A DNA stretch of 64,000 bases from Maritimibacter sp. (GCA_017792445.1 CP051232.1:4611335-4675334); one strand, 5' to 3'. Counted from the stretch's first letter, positions 23,762 through 32,430 are shown. Numbers and translations: made by a program. The notes: generated from the sequence alone by a model not told the origin.

Positions 23762-24487
23762 ATGACCCAGCCCCGCAACGACCGGAATGACCGGAAACGA
23801 CCGTCACAGGGCACGGCCCAGGGCGCAACTCCGGGCACCGGCTCGGGCGCCGGCTCGGGCGCCGCCCCGGGCACAGGCTCGGGCGCAGCTTCGGGCACCG
23901 GCCCGGGCGCCACCTCGGGCGCTTCGTGGGGCGACGCCAGCCATCGGATGTGCCGCGACAGCCGGTCCTGGCGGGGCGAACCCGTGGACCGGATCGGCTT
24001 TACCGGTCGGGAAATGGCGGTTCTGACGGTGGCGCGGCACTTCTTTTCCAGCTTCGCCGCGCCCGAGCGGCAGGGTTGGATCGCCGCCTTCTCGTCTGCG
24101 CTTGCAAGCTTCGGCCACGGCGAAGGCCCGAACAACGCGGTGTCGATCCTCTGCGCGGTGCAGGCGATGCGCTCTGCCCGCCGGTCGACCTTCAGCTACA
24201 ACAACGCCGACTGCGGCAACTGCGCCCGGTTCGTGACGGGCCACGAGCGGTCCTTCATGGCGGCGCTGCGCTCGACCATCCAGGGCCGCCCCGAGGCCGC
24301 CCGGGCCCATGCCGCGCTGCTGTGCGAGGGCAACGACGCCGACCACTTCCTGCGCGCTCTGGAGACGGTGAGGGCCCAGTGCTTCCCCCGCGAACACGCC
24401 GCCGCCCTGCTTCGCCCCGCGCCGACCGCCGATCGCCCCGGACAGGACCCCGACACGGGGCGGGGCCAAACGGCGGCGCGCGCCTGA
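23762..24487 (+). CDS. Hypothetical protein with Gly-rich repeat N-terminus
   Basis: A 241-residue protein. After 18 charged residues, a low-complexity stretch of G-x-G-S/P/A tetrapeptides runs from about residue 21 to 57. An ordered domain follows (FTGREMAVLTVARHFFSSFA, NNAVSILCAVQAMRSARRS) that contains a C-G-N-C pair (NADCGNCARF) and a later Cys in ALLCEG. The repeats are visible in DNA as 12-base units. I know no family for it; the ordered part looks like a conserved helical Cys-containing domain. Its long leader carries hairpins and tandem repeats. A second small gene follows. Confidence 0.65.
   Translation: MTQPRNDRNDRKRPSQGTAQGATPGTGSGAGSGAAPGTGSGAASGTGPGATSGASWGDASHRMCRDSRSWRGEPVDRIGFTGREMAVLTVARHFFSSFAAPERQGWIAAFSSALASFGHGEGPNNAVSILCAVQAMRSARRSTFSYNNADCGNCARFVTGHERSFMAALRSTIQGRPEAARAHAALLCEGNDADHFLRALETVRAQCFPREHAAALLRPAPTADRPGQDPDTGRGQTAARA
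23823..23925 (+). repeat. Tandem 12-base coding repeats (Gly-Ser/Pro/Ala)
   Basis: Repeated GGC-xxC-GGC-nCG units encode alternating Gly with Thr/Ala and Gly with Ser/Pro at the N-terminus of the hypothetical protein at 23762. Such arrays change copy number by slippage, so length variation between strains is expected. Confidence 0.75.
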
Positions 24488-24581
24488 AAGGGCGGCTCCG
24501 CCGGCCTGGCGGCCAATGCTACAAGGTGCGGCAAAGGCCCGGGCCGGCGGAGCATGAGATTTCTCACGACCGGAGAGACGA

Positions 24582-24848
24582 ATGGACGACGACCTGACTG
24601 GCCTCGGTGCCCTGCACCGGATCGCGCAGCGCTACGGCGACGGGCTGAAGCCCGAGCTTGCCGCCCGGCTGGACCGAAGGCCGCCGGTGGGCCGCAACGT
24701 GATCGCCTTGCCGCTGCGGCGCGGCCCGGCCGGCCCCGCGCACCAGCTGGCCACAGACGCCGAACTGGCCGATGCGGGCATTCCGCGCCCCGACTTCCGC
24801 GCCGCGCGCGACGGCGTGGCGACGGACGCCCCTGCCCGCAGAAGTTGA
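24582..24848 (+). CDS. Small hypothetical protein
   Basis: An 88-residue polar protein starting at ATG 24582 behind GGAGAG. It has a possible N-terminal helix (LGALHRIAQRYGDGLKPEL) and an Arg/Pro-rich remainder with no recognisable domain. It follows the Gly-rich gene by about 95 bases and is followed by a bidirectional terminator. The ribosome-binding site, codon use and terminator support a real gene, but nothing indicates its function. Confidence 0.5.
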   Translation: MDDDLTGLGALHRIAQRYGDGLKPELAARLDRRPPVGRNVIALPLRRGPAGPAHQLATDAELADAGIPRPDFRAARDGVATDAPARRS

Positions 24849-24890
24849 CCGCTTCCGCTGACCATCTGCGCTGAGCGCCCGGAACGAAAA

Positions 24891-24910
24891 AGGCGGCCCG
24901 CAGGCCGCCT
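24891..24910. terminator. Bidirectional rho-independent terminator
   Basis: AGGCGGCC-CGCA-GGCCGCCT is flanked by A-runs on the left and T-runs on the right. It lies between two convergent genes and can serve both. Confidence 0.85.
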
Positions 24911-24934
24911 TTCCCTTGTTCTTTCCGGACCGGA

Positions 24935-26575
24935 TCAGGTCTCGCGGCGCTCGGCCATCAGGCCGCGCCAGATCGCCCAGCACATCAACAGCAGAACCAC
25001 CGTGAACGGCAGGCCGGTCGAGATTACCATCGACTGCAGCGACTGAAGGCCGCCCGCCGACAGCAGCAGCACGATGGCCACCGCGCCCTCGAACACGCAC
25101 CAGAACACGCGCTGCGGCACCGGCGCGTCGACCTTGCCGCCCGCCGTGATCGTGTCAATCACCAGCGAACCCGAGTCCGACGAGGTCACGAAGAACACGA
25201 TCACCAGCACGATCCCGATCAGCGAGGTGATCTGCGTCAGCGGCAACTGGTCCAGCATCTTGAACAGCTGCAGCGGCAGATCGGCTTCCTGCGCCGCGGT
25301 GTAGCCGTCCAGCACGACCTGCTGGATAGCCACGCCGCCGAACACCGACATCCACAGCACGCAGACCATCGACGGGATCAGCAGAACGCAGATGACGAAC
25401 TCGCGCACGGTGCGGCCTCGCGAGACGCGGGCGATGAACATGCCGACGAACGGCGACCAGCTGATCCACCATGCCCAGTAGAACGAGGTCCAGCCCTGCA
25501 TGAAGTTCACGTCCTCACGGCCGACCGGGTTCGACAACGCCGGCAGGTTCACCAGATACGCGCCAAGGTAGTCGACAAAGCCCGTCAGGATCGCCAGCGT
25601 CGGGCCGGCGAACAGCACGAACAGCAGAAGCAACAGCGCAAGGCCCATGTTGATCTCGGACAGCACCTTCACGCCGCCGTCCAGTCCACGCAGCACCGAG
25701 ATCAGCGCGACCGCGGTGATGCCGGAGATCAGCAGAACCTCGACGGTGTTGTTGATCGGGATGCCGAACAACTCGTTCAGGCCAGCGTTCGCCTGTGTCG
25801 CGCCGAAACCCAGCGAGGTCGCAAGACCGAACAGCGTCGCGAACACCGCCAGCGTGTCGATGATGTGGCCCCACCAGCCCCAGACCCGGTCGCCGAGGAT
25901 CGGGTAGAAGGCCGAGCGGATCGTCAGCGGCAGGCCCTTGTTGTACGAGAACAGCGCCAGCGCCAGAGCCACCACCGCGTAAATCGCCCAGGGGTGCAGA
26001 CCCCAGTGGAAGATCGTCGCAGCCATGCCCAGCCGGATCGCCGCTTCCTCGTTGCCCTCGGCCGCGCCCAGCGGCGCCCAGTCGGTGCGCACGCCGTTCT
26101 CGACCGCGGTGCCGCCCAGCGACGACGAGAAGTGGCTCATCGGTTCGGACACGCCATAGAACATCAGGCCAATGCCCATGCCCGCCGCGAACAGCATCGC
26201 GAACCAGCCAAGATACGTGTAATCCGGCGTCGCGTCGGTGCCGCCCAGCCGGACCGATCCCGCGGGGGTCACGATCAGGATCAGGCAGAAGATGACGAAG
26301 ATGTTCGCCGCGCCGAGGAAGAACCAGTCAAAGCCCTTCGTGACCGCCGAGAACAGCCACGAAAAGACCGAGCCCGCCTGTTCCGGCAGCGCCAGCGTGT
26401 AGAACACGAAGGCCACGATGGCGAGGCCCGAGATCAGGAATACGGGGTTGTGGATGTCGAATCCGAAAGGCCCCACGCTGCCTTCCACATTGTCCTGACC
26501 GATCTCGTAATCGGTCTCGATGATGTCAGAGGCACCTTCCGGTTCCGGAATGCCCTGAATGTCTTCGTCAGCCAT
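24935..26575 (-). CDS. BCCT-family transporter (betaine/choline/carnitine-type)
   Basis: A 546-residue secondary transporter with about 12 membrane helices. Family signatures are AAGMGIGLMFYGVSEPMSHF and the tryptophan-rich segment WTSFYWAWWISWSPFVGMFI followed by ARVSRGRTVREF. A Glu/Asp-rich hydrophilic N-terminus precedes the first helix. BCCT proteins import quaternary ammonium or sulfonium compounds such as glycine betaine, choline or DMSP, usually with Na+. A universal stress protein gene lies 66 bases upstream on the same strand, consistent with osmotic-stress expression. The specific substrate cannot be decided from sequence. Confidence 0.93.
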   Translation of the reverse strand: MADEDIQGIPEPEGASDIIETDYEIGQDNVEGSVGPFGFDIHNPVFLISGLAIVAFVFYTLALPEQAGSVFSWLFSAVTKGFDWFFLGAANIFVIFCLILIVTPAGSVRLGGTDATPDYTYLGWFAMLFAAGMGIGLMFYGVSEPMSHFSSSLGGTAVENGVRTDWAPLGAAEGNEEAAIRLGMAATIFHWGLHPWAIYAVVALALALFSYNKGLPLTIRSAFYPILGDRVWGWWGHIIDTLAVFATLFGLATSLGFGATQANAGLNELFGIPINNTVEVLLISGITAVALISVLRGLDGGVKVLSEINMGLALLLLLFVLFAGPTLAILTGFVDYLGAYLVNLPALSNPVGREDVNFMQGWTSFYWAWWISWSPFVGMFIARVSRGRTVREFVICVLLIPSMVCVLWMSVFGGVAIQQVVLDGYTAAQEADLPLQLFKMLDQLPLTQITSLIGIVLVIVFFVTSSDSGSLVIDTITAGGKVDAPVPQRVFWCVFEGAVAIVLLLSAGGLQSLQSMVISTGLPFTVVLLLMCWAIWRGLMAERRET

Positions 26576-26641
26576 AAGCAGGCGATCTCCTTTGTTCTGT
26601 TTGTCAGGACGTCGAACGTGACGACGGGCGGCCCGCAGGCG

Positions 26642-27058
26642 TCAGTCGCGCACCAGGAAGACCGAGGCCGCTGAGTGCGCGGCGATCTTCGATCCGTTCG
26701 ACGGCCAGATGTAGTCCGTCAGTCCCGGCTTGTGCGTTCCCATCACCACAAGATCCGCCCCGGTCTCGGTGACGGCCTTCATCAGCGCATCGTCGAGTTT
26801 GGTGGTCGGATCGAAGCTGATCATCGGATGAGAACTGGTCGGGATGCCATTCGCGGCGGACTGTTCCTCGGCGAAAGCCTTCAGCTTCTCGCCGTATTCC
26901 TTGGGTGTATGCCCAAGCGCACTCGGCTGTTCGCCGGTCACCCCCACATAGCAAAGCTCGGCGCCGAAATGTTTGGCCATATCGGCCGCGACCTGCAGCG
27001 CCTTGGTCAGCTTTGCGACATGGGCCAGGTCGACCGGCGCCATGATTTTCTGAAACAT
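26642..27058 (-). CDS. Universal stress protein (UspA family)
   Basis: A 138-residue single Usp domain. It begins FQKIMAPVDLAHVAKLTKAL (beta1 with the conserved Asp) and ends with the family-typical block GADLVVMGTHKPGLTDYIWP and SAASVFLVRD. The usual ATP-binding G-2x-G-9x-G(S/T) is imperfect (GTHKPG then NGS), so ATP binding is uncertain. It is the first gene of a two-gene unit with the BCCT transporter. Several osmolyte transporters are paired with Usp proteins that modulate uptake, so a regulatory partnership is plausible. Confidence 0.88.
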   Translation of the reverse strand: MFQKIMAPVDLAHVAKLTKALQVAADMAKHFGAELCYVGVTGEQPSALGHTPKEYGEKLKAFAEEQSAANGIPTSSHPMISFDPTTKLDDALMKAVTETGADLVVMGTHKPGLTDYIWPSNGSKIAAHSAASVFLVRD

Positions 27059-27320
27059 TTTCCCTCCTTGCCTATTTTTTCAGCCGGCGCCCCCTTCCCA
27101 GACAGCCGCACGGGGTGCAACCGCATCGAGGGGATCTTGTTAAGGTGTGCTTCACAGGCATCTTACCCGATCGGCACGTTTCGGCCAACTAGAAGGCTAA
27201 CGCAGGGGAAGGCCAGAAATGGCGTTAAACGAAGGTTAAAGGCCCGGAAACGGCATAGGTGTCATTTCCGGGCATCCGTTCAAGACGGGCAATGACCGCG
27301 CGCAAGGGTTGCACGCGCGC

Positions 27321-28313
27321 TTAGGCGTTCACGTCTACAACCACTCGGCCGCGCACCTGTCCCTTCAGGATCTCGTCGCCCAGACGCGGCAGGTCCGCCA
27401 GCGTCGCCGGCTGGATCATCGCCGACAGCTTGTCCATCGGCAGGTCGGACGCGACGCGTTTCCACGCGGCGACCCGGTTGTCATAGGGTTGCATAACGCT
27501 GTCGATGCCCAGCAGGTTCACCCCGCGCAGAAGGAACGGCACCACCGAGGCCGGAAGCGACGCGCCGCCCGCAAGGCCCACCGCCGCGACCGAGCAGCCG
27601 TACTTCATCTGCCCCAGCACCCGCGCCAGCATCGCGCCACCCACCGCGTCGACGCAGCCGGCCCATGTCTCGGCTTCCAGCGGACGCTTGACGGTCTCCG
27701 CCAGTTCCTCGCGCGGGACGATGCGGCTGGCGCCGAGATCGCGCAGATAGCCTTCGGTCTGGGGCCGCCCGGTGACCGCGGCCACCTCGTAGCCCAGATC
27801 GTTCAGGATCGCCGTCGCGACCGAGCCGACGCCGCCCGCGGCGCCGGTGACCAGCACCTCGCCCTTGCCGGGGCGCAGACCGTGGCGTTCCAGCGCCATG
27901 ATCGCCAGCATCGCGGTAAACCCGGCGGTCCCCACCGCCATGGCGTCTTGCGTCGACAGCCCCTCGGGAAGCGGCACCAGCCAGTCGGCCTTGACCCGAG
28001 CCTTCTGCGAATAGCCGCCCCAATGCGCCTCGCCCACGCGCCAGCCGGTCAGCACCACGCGGTCGCCGACATCGAAGCGGCTGTCGTCGCTGGCCTCGAC
28101 CGTTCCGGCGAAATCGATTCCCGGCACATGCGGATAGTTGCGCACCAGCCCGCCACCCGGACCGATGCACAGCCCGTCCTTGTAATTCACCGTCGAGTAT
28201 TCGACCGCCACCGTGACGTCGCCGCCGGGCAGGTCCGCCTCGGTCAGTTCCTTCACCGATGCCGAAGTCGCCCCCTCGGCATCCTTCTCCACAACAAGCG
28301 CCCTGAAGCCCAT
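27321..28313 (-). CDS. acuI: Acrylyl-CoA reductase-like MDR protein (AcuI/YhdH family)
   Basis: A 330-residue medium-chain reductase without the structural Zn site. The N-terminus MGFRALVVEKDAEGATSASV and the blocks STVNYKDGLCIGPGGGLVRN, VPGIDFAGTVE and GKGEVLVTGAAGGVGSVATA (NADPH-binding GGVGS) are those of the YhdH/AcuI group. AcuI reduces acryloyl-CoA to propionyl-CoA with NADPH. In roseobacters this detoxifies acrylate made from DMSP. An AGGAGG element precedes the ATG at 28313. No DMSP lyase or demethylase gene is adjacent in this window. Confidence 0.88.
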   Translation of the reverse strand: MGFRALVVEKDAEGATSASVKELTEADLPGGDVTVAVEYSTVNYKDGLCIGPGGGLVRNYPHVPGIDFAGTVEASDDSRFDVGDRVVLTGWRVGEAHWGGYSQKARVKADWLVPLPEGLSTQDAMAVGTAGFTAMLAIMALERHGLRPGKGEVLVTGAAGGVGSVATAILNDLGYEVAAVTGRPQTEGYLRDLGASRIVPREELAETVKRPLEAETWAGCVDAVGGAMLARVLGQMKYGCSVAAVGLAGGASLPASVVPFLLRGVNLLGIDSVMQPYDNRVAAWKRVASDLPMDKLSAMIQPATLADLPRLGDEILKGQVRGRVVVDVNA

Positions 28314-28346
28314 GTCCTGTCCTCCTGTCCTATCCCACCCAAAGGG

Positions 28347-28853
28347 CTAGGCGGTTTCGGGCATGATGAAAAGGTCGGTATCGCCCGGCCGCCCCTGCGC
28401 CGCCGTGAGCATCGCGTGAACCTGTCCCCGGTGATGCGTCTGGTGGTTGAAGAAATGCGTGACGCACAGCCAGAACGGCTTGGCCACGTTTGTCTTGAGG
28501 ATGCCCGAGTACCACGTCAGGTCGCCCAGCAGGTCCTGATCCTCGACCCGCCACGCCCAGTCGCGGATGCCCTGGTCCGCGATGGTGCGCGCGGACTTGT
28601 AGGCCTCCCAGCTTTCGGTGAACTCCAGGCTTTCCGTGACGCCGCCGCGCGGCTTGTCCCAGCCGTCGATCCGCGACATCCACATCGTGTCGGCCCACAG
28701 GAGGTGGTTCAGCGTCTTCTCGATCGACCCGAAGAACGCCCCCCGCTCCGCCCGGCGCGCCGAGGCGCCCAGCGCATCCGCCTCGCCCACGAGATTGCCG
28801 TTCTGCCAGCGGTTGTAACGGGCCATGGTCCGGCAGTACTCGGCGGAAATCAT
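28347..28853 (-). CDS. DinB-family putative metal-dependent protein
   Basis: A 168-residue four-helix-bundle protein of the DinB/YfiT superfamily. The presumed metal-binding histidines are in EKTLNHLLWADTMWMSR and in the C-terminal pair HFFNHQTHHRGQVHAMLT. Some members are thiol-dependent (bacillithiol or mycothiol) transferases, but substrates in alphaproteobacteria are unknown. The ATG at 28853 was chosen because the 15 residues before it have no family resemblance. It lies 33 bases upstream of acuI on the same strand and could be co-transcribed. Confidence 0.85.
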   Translation of the reverse strand: MISAEYCRTMARYNRWQNGNLVGEADALGASARRAERGAFFGSIEKTLNHLLWADTMWMSRIDGWDKPRGGVTESLEFTESWEAYKSARTIADQGIRDWAWRVEDQDLLGDLTWYSGILKTNVAKPFWLCVTHFFNHQTHHRGQVHAMLTAAQGRPGDTDLFIMPETA

Positions 28854-28957
28854 AGGCTGTTTCTCCGTAGCTGGCGGGCCGGACCGGCACCCGGCCACCT
28901 TGGGCAGCGCGGCCCGCGCCTGTCAACGCCCGCGTAACCCTGCCCGCACGCAGCCCC

Positions 28958-28986
28958 TTGTCGGACGCCCCTGCCATCGCTACATA
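28958..28986 (+). promoter_or_regulatory. Sigma-70-type promoter of ssrA
   Basis: TTGTCG (28958-28963), a 17-base spacer and TACATA (28981-28986) precede the tmRNA gene, predicting a start near 28993. The spacing is ideal and the -10 is followed by TG. Confidence 0.65.
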
Positions 28987-28992
28987 TGCTCT

Positions 28993-29305
28993 GTCGGTTC
29001 GCCGACTATGGACATAAACGCGCTTGTAATAAGCGGCTCGGACCCGGGGGCGGTACCCGGCGGCTCCACCAAATTTCCCGTCGTTGGGGGGACTGTGGGG
29101 CCGAAATAGGATCGACGAACGTCTAAAGAGGTTAGCCTTGTCCCGGTGAGATACCACCGTTATCGGTTCACAATGCATAATTGCCAACGACAATCGTGCT
29201 CCGGTCGCCGTTGCTGCTTAAGCAGTAACAAGACCGAAAATTAAGCCCTTGCGCCTAGCAGCGTAAGGCGGGGTTCGCAGGCACCTGGCAACAGAAGCCT
29301 GCATT
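28993..29305 (+). ncRNA. ssrA: tmRNA, circularly permuted two-piece form
   Basis: The acceptor piece comes first. Its T-arm CCGGG-GGCGGTA-CCCGG is followed by CGGCTCC-A-CCA ending at 29071. After a 25-base intervening segment (29072-29096) the coding piece begins GGGGCCG at 29097, which pairs with CGGCTCC to rebuild the 7-bp acceptor stem (one G-U). The tag frame GCC AAC GAC ... GCT TAA (29183-29221) encodes ANDNRAPVAVAA, a typical alphaproteobacterial degradation tag ending in VAA. It rescues stalled ribosomes and marks proteins for ClpXP. The outer 5' and 3' ends are approximate. Confidence 0.95.
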
Positions 29306-29308
29306 TTT
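29277..29308 (+). terminator. Terminator of ssrA
   Basis: GCAGGC (29277-29282) pairs with GCCTGC (29297-29302) and is followed by ATTTTTCTT, fitting a rho-independent terminator at the end of the tmRNA transcript. Confidence 0.65.
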
Positions 29309-29556
29309 CTTAAATTCTTCAAGACAGCGCGGGAAAGACCGTAATTTTTTGGGTGCGCAGTCCTATGCATGCTCCATACCCTGCAGCGTCATGGCAACTG
29401 GGGGAACGCAACGGGCGACGCATCTTGCGAACATGCTGCAAGGCGACACCGGCCATCTATTGACACCGGGACCTTGTGGAGAAAGTCGGAAACGCTCATT
29501 CTCGTAACTATTTTTAGTGACAACGCCCTACGAGCAGTGCTACTCCTATCGCCGCG

Positions 29557-29802
29557 ATGACCAAAAAGACGAAGAGGCTGGAACGGATCCTTGCGATCCC
29601 GAGCGATCTGCGGTGGGAAGAACTCACGGCGTTCTTGTCAGACTTGGGATACGAAGCAGACGAAGGCAGCGGCTCTCGAATTAAGTTCAGGCACAAGACA
29701 CTTCCGCTTCTCAGCTTTCACCGCCCACACAATCCGCCTTTGGTTCGGCAGTACGCCGTGCGCCAAATGGTGGCAAAATTGAAGGATGAAGGAATTCTCT
29801 GA
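29557..29802 (+). CDS. hicA: HicA-type mRNA interferase toxin
   Basis: An 81-residue toxin of a type II toxin-antitoxin pair; HicA folds as a dsRNA-binding domain and cleaves mRNA. It has the usual pattern WEELTAFLSDLGYEADEGSG-SR-KF, then LLSFHRPHNPPLVRQYAV and KLKDEGIL. The canonical GSH block reads GSR here, as in a HicA subgroup with an HRPH motif further on, so the catalytic His may come from that motif. The stop overlaps the hicB start (TGATG). It lies about 250 bases downstream of ssrA, a common island site. Confidence 0.82.
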   Translation: MTKKTKRLERILAIPSDLRWEELTAFLSDLGYEADEGSGSRIKFRHKTLPLLSFHRPHNPPLVRQYAVRQMVAKLKDEGIL

Positions 29803-30170
29803 TGGCAGATCTCCTGAAACACAAAGGCTATCTCGGCTCATTCGAAATCGAGGATGGTGTTCTCATCGGCAAACTGGAGGGCATTCGGGATCTCGTCACC
29901 TTTGAGGGTGAGACGCCGACGGAGCTTCTGGAGGCTTTCGCAGAGGCTGTGGAAGATTACCTAGCCGAGTGCGAACGCGCCGGACGCGAACCTGAGAAGC
30001 CGTTTAAGGGCAGTTTCAACGTGAGGGTGTCCAGCGGCACGCACCGCAAGCTCTACTACATAGCGCGCAAACGCAATGTTGCCTTGAACCACGTGACCAA
30101 AGAAGCTGTAGAAGATTATGTCCGCCGTCATAGTGACGAGACCGGTCAGCCGGTCGAAAACCATCTCTGA
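29802..30170 (+). CDS. hicB: HicB-family antitoxin
   Basis: A 122-residue antitoxin. The N-terminal partial RNase H-like domain includes GKLEGIRDLVTFEGETPTEL and AFAEAVEDYLAECERAGREP. The C-terminus (FNVRVSSGTHRKLYYIARKR, then NHVTKEAVEDYVRRH) is an Arc-like ribbon-helix-helix DNA-binding domain for autoregulation. It overlaps hicA by one base, the standard toxin-first order of hicAB. It neutralises HicA by direct binding. Confidence 0.88.
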   Translation: MADLLKHKGYLGSFEIEDGVLIGKLEGIRDLVTFEGETPTELLEAFAEAVEDYLAECERAGREPEKPFKGSFNVRVSSGTHRKLYYIARKRNVALNHVTKEAVEDYVRRHSDETGQPVENHL

Positions 30171-30756
30171 CGGAAAACCCAATCGTCAGTAGCAAGGCCG
30201 GCATTTTACAGATCAGCGCGGCCGCGTACCGGGACTGTTGAAGAAACTTCGGAAAGATAGACGGCGACGTGGGCTCCGGACACCGGCGCCCGCCTCCGCG
30301 CGGCGGTCGGTGACCTCAGCAGGGCCAAAAGAAGGGCCAATGTGCTGGATGGTGGCTGGAGCGAGCCGTCTTCGCGCCCGATCCGACTGCGCCCGGGTCG
30401 CTGGCAAACGCAGTTTCACTCGTCGATTGGCCGGGCACTACCCCACCAGGGCCGTATGGACTGCTCCGGTAACTGTCGAAAAATACTGGCGAACGCAGCG
30501 TGCACGAGATCCTGCTAACATGGGCGCGTCTGGGGAGAGCCACAGCACCGGGCGGAACTACAGGTTGTCGACCATCTCGACTGACAGGGCCCTGCGCCGT
30601 CTCCCCCTGCCTCACAACGACTCGGCCCGCCCTCCGCAACCTCGACCGGCATAGCGCCGTGACCCCAAGCGATCCAATCCCGATCCCATCCCCCTTCCCG
30701 CTTGCCAACCGCCCGCCCCTGCGCCAGCCATATGTCAGCGCAGGGAGGAGCCGCCA
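30171..30756. other. Intergenic stretch without recognisable content
   Basis: No gene with convincing coding character on either strand; the small frames here lack ribosome-binding sites and family resemblance. It separates hicAB from the core-like ABM/chrA genes and may be the right margin of DNA inserted near ssrA. No ssrA end duplication is visible. Confidence 0.5.
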
Positions 30757-31104
30757 ATGATCGCCGTCATCTTCGAAGTCACCCCGAAAGAGGGCTGCAC
30801 GGACGCTTATCTCGACATCGCTGCCGAGATGCGGCCGCTGGTCGAACAGATCGACGGGTTCATCTCGGTCGAGCGGTTCCAAAGCCTGACAACGCCGGGC
30901 AAGCTGCTGTCGGTCTCGGTCTTCCGCGACGAGGCGGCGCTGGACGAATGGCGGCAACTGACACAGCACCGCAAGGCGCAGGCCGCCGGGCGTGGCAGGC
31001 TGTTTCAGGACTACCGCCTGCGTGTCGCACATGTGTTACGCGACTATGGAATGCACGACCGGACCGAAGCCCCCGAGGACAGCCGCGCCACGCATGACCA
31101 CTGA
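30757..31104 (+). CDS. Antibiotic biosynthesis monooxygenase (ABM)-domain protein
   Basis: A 115-residue dimeric alpha-beta barrel protein of the ABM family. The opening IAVIFEVTPKEGCTDAYLDI, the EQIDGFISVERFQS strand-turn and SVSVFRDEAALDEWRQLTQH are characteristic. The C-terminal QDYRLRVAHVLRDYGM is the extension found in heme-degrading or quinol-oxidising relatives. An AGGGAGGAG element precedes the ATG. It overlaps the following chromate-transporter gene by 11 bases. Substrate unknown. Confidence 0.85.
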   Translation: MIAVIFEVTPKEGCTDAYLDIAAEMRPLVEQIDGFISVERFQSLTTPGKLLSVSVFRDEAALDEWRQLTQHRKAQAAGRGRLFQDYRLRVAHVLRDYGMHDRTEAPEDSRATHDH

Positions 31105-32350
31105 CCCGCCCCCGACGCGCGAGCTTGTCCGCGTCTTCGGCCGTATCGGCATTCTCAGCTTCGGCGGCCCGGCGGCGCAGATCGCGCTGATGCACCGCGA
31201 ACTTGTCGACGAACGTCCGTGGCTCTCCGAGAAGCAGTTCCTCGACGCGCTCAGCTTCTGCATGTTGCTGCCGGGACCCGAGGCAATGCAGCTTGCCACC
31301 TACTGCGGCTGGCGGATGCGCGGAACGACTGGCGGGCTGATCGCGGGCGGACTGTTCGTACTGCCGGGCGCATTGGTAGTGGCGCTGCTGGCGGCGCTTT
31401 ACGCGGAATGGGGCGCGGTCCCGCTGGCGCAGGCGCTGTTCCTCGGGATCAAGGCGACCGTCGTGGTGATCGTGCTCGAGGCGCTTTTGAAGGTCTCGAA
31501 GAAGGCCCTGCACAGGCTGGACCGCTGGCTGATCGCGGGGCTGTCCTTCCTCGCCATCTTCGCCTTCTCGGTCCCCTTCCCGCTGATCATCGCCGCCGCC
31601 GGCCTGTACGGCGCGCTTACCGCGACGGGCGAGGCCGCCGCCGCGCCGCCCGCGCGGCCCGCCCGGACGCTGCCGACCGTGCTGACATGGGCCGCGCTTT
31701 GGTGGGCGCCGGTCGGGCTTGCGCTGGTCGCGGGTCAGACGCTGCTGGCCGAAATCGGGCTGTTCTTCTCGAAGCTCGCGGTCGTCACCTTCGGCGGCGC
31801 CTACGCCGTGCTGGCCTACATGTCGCAAGAGGTCGTGCAGGAACAGGGATGGCTGGGCATGGACCAGATGATGGACGGTCTTGGGCTGGCCGAGACGACG
31901 CCGGGGCCGCTGATTCTGGTGACCGAGTTCGTGGGCTACCTTGCCGGCGCCAGTGCCGGGGGGATGGCGCTTGGAATCGCGGCTGCGGCGATGACCCTGT
32001 GGGTGACGTTCGTGCCCTGCTTCCTGTGGATCTTCGCAGGCGCCCCCTATATCGAGCGCATCGCCGGACGCCCCCGCCTGTCGGCGGCGCTGACCGCCAT
32101 CACGGCGGCCGTCGTCGGGGTGATCCTGAACCTGTCGATCTGGTTCGCGACCCATGTTTTCTTCGACGAAGTGACGCAAAGTCAGCTTGGCCCCGCCAGT
32201 CTGCCGGTGCCCGACCCCGCGTCGCTGAACCTTGCCGCCGGGCTCTTGGCCCTGATCGCCGCAGGATTGCTCTGGGGCCTGAAATGGCCGCTTCCGCTGG
32301 TGCTGCTGCTCATGGCATTTGCAGGCGCGGCACTAAGCTGGGCCGACTGA
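31094..32350 (+). CDS. chrA: Chromate transporter ChrA family
   Basis: A 418-residue bidomain CHR protein. The two homologous halves begin RIGILSFGGPAAQIALMHRE and KLAVVTFGGAYAVLAYMSQE. Each has the family FGG plus glycine-rich motif and a PGP motif (MLLPGPEAMQLATYCGWRMR in the first half, ETTPGPLILVTEFVGY in the second). It exports chromate, or related oxyanions, by chemiosmosis. The ATG at 31094 lies inside the ABM gene, and the longer in-frame extension shows only out-of-frame ABM sequence. Regulation is not apparent. Confidence 0.93.
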   Translation: MTTDPPPTRELVRVFGRIGILSFGGPAAQIALMHRELVDERPWLSEKQFLDALSFCMLLPGPEAMQLATYCGWRMRGTTGGLIAGGLFVLPGALVVALLAALYAEWGAVPLAQALFLGIKATVVVIVLEALLKVSKKALHRLDRWLIAGLSFLAIFAFSVPFPLIIAAAGLYGALTATGEAAAAPPARPARTLPTVLTWAALWWAPVGLALVAGQTLLAEIGLFFSKLAVVTFGGAYAVLAYMSQEVVQEQGWLGMDQMMDGLGLAETTPGPLILVTEFVGYLAGASAGGMALGIAAAAMTLWVTFVPCFLWIFAGAPYIERIAGRPRLSAALTAITAAVVGVILNLSIWFATHVFFDEVTQSQLGPASLPVPDPASLNLAAGLLALIAAGLLWGLKWPLPLVLLLMAFAGAALSWAD

Positions 32351-32430
32351 CCGCAGCGCCATACTGGTGCCCTTTTCTTCCCGCCCGAATCCCGTATGTT
32401 GTGACCAAGCGCTGACGAAGGACCCCCGGC

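Noticed and set aside
29039..29071. Initially taken for a tRNA 3' half or tRNA pseudogene ending in CCA.
   Set aside because: Its acceptor strand pairs with GGGGCCG 26 bases downstream and a degradation-tag frame follows, identifying it as the acceptor piece of a permuted tmRNA.
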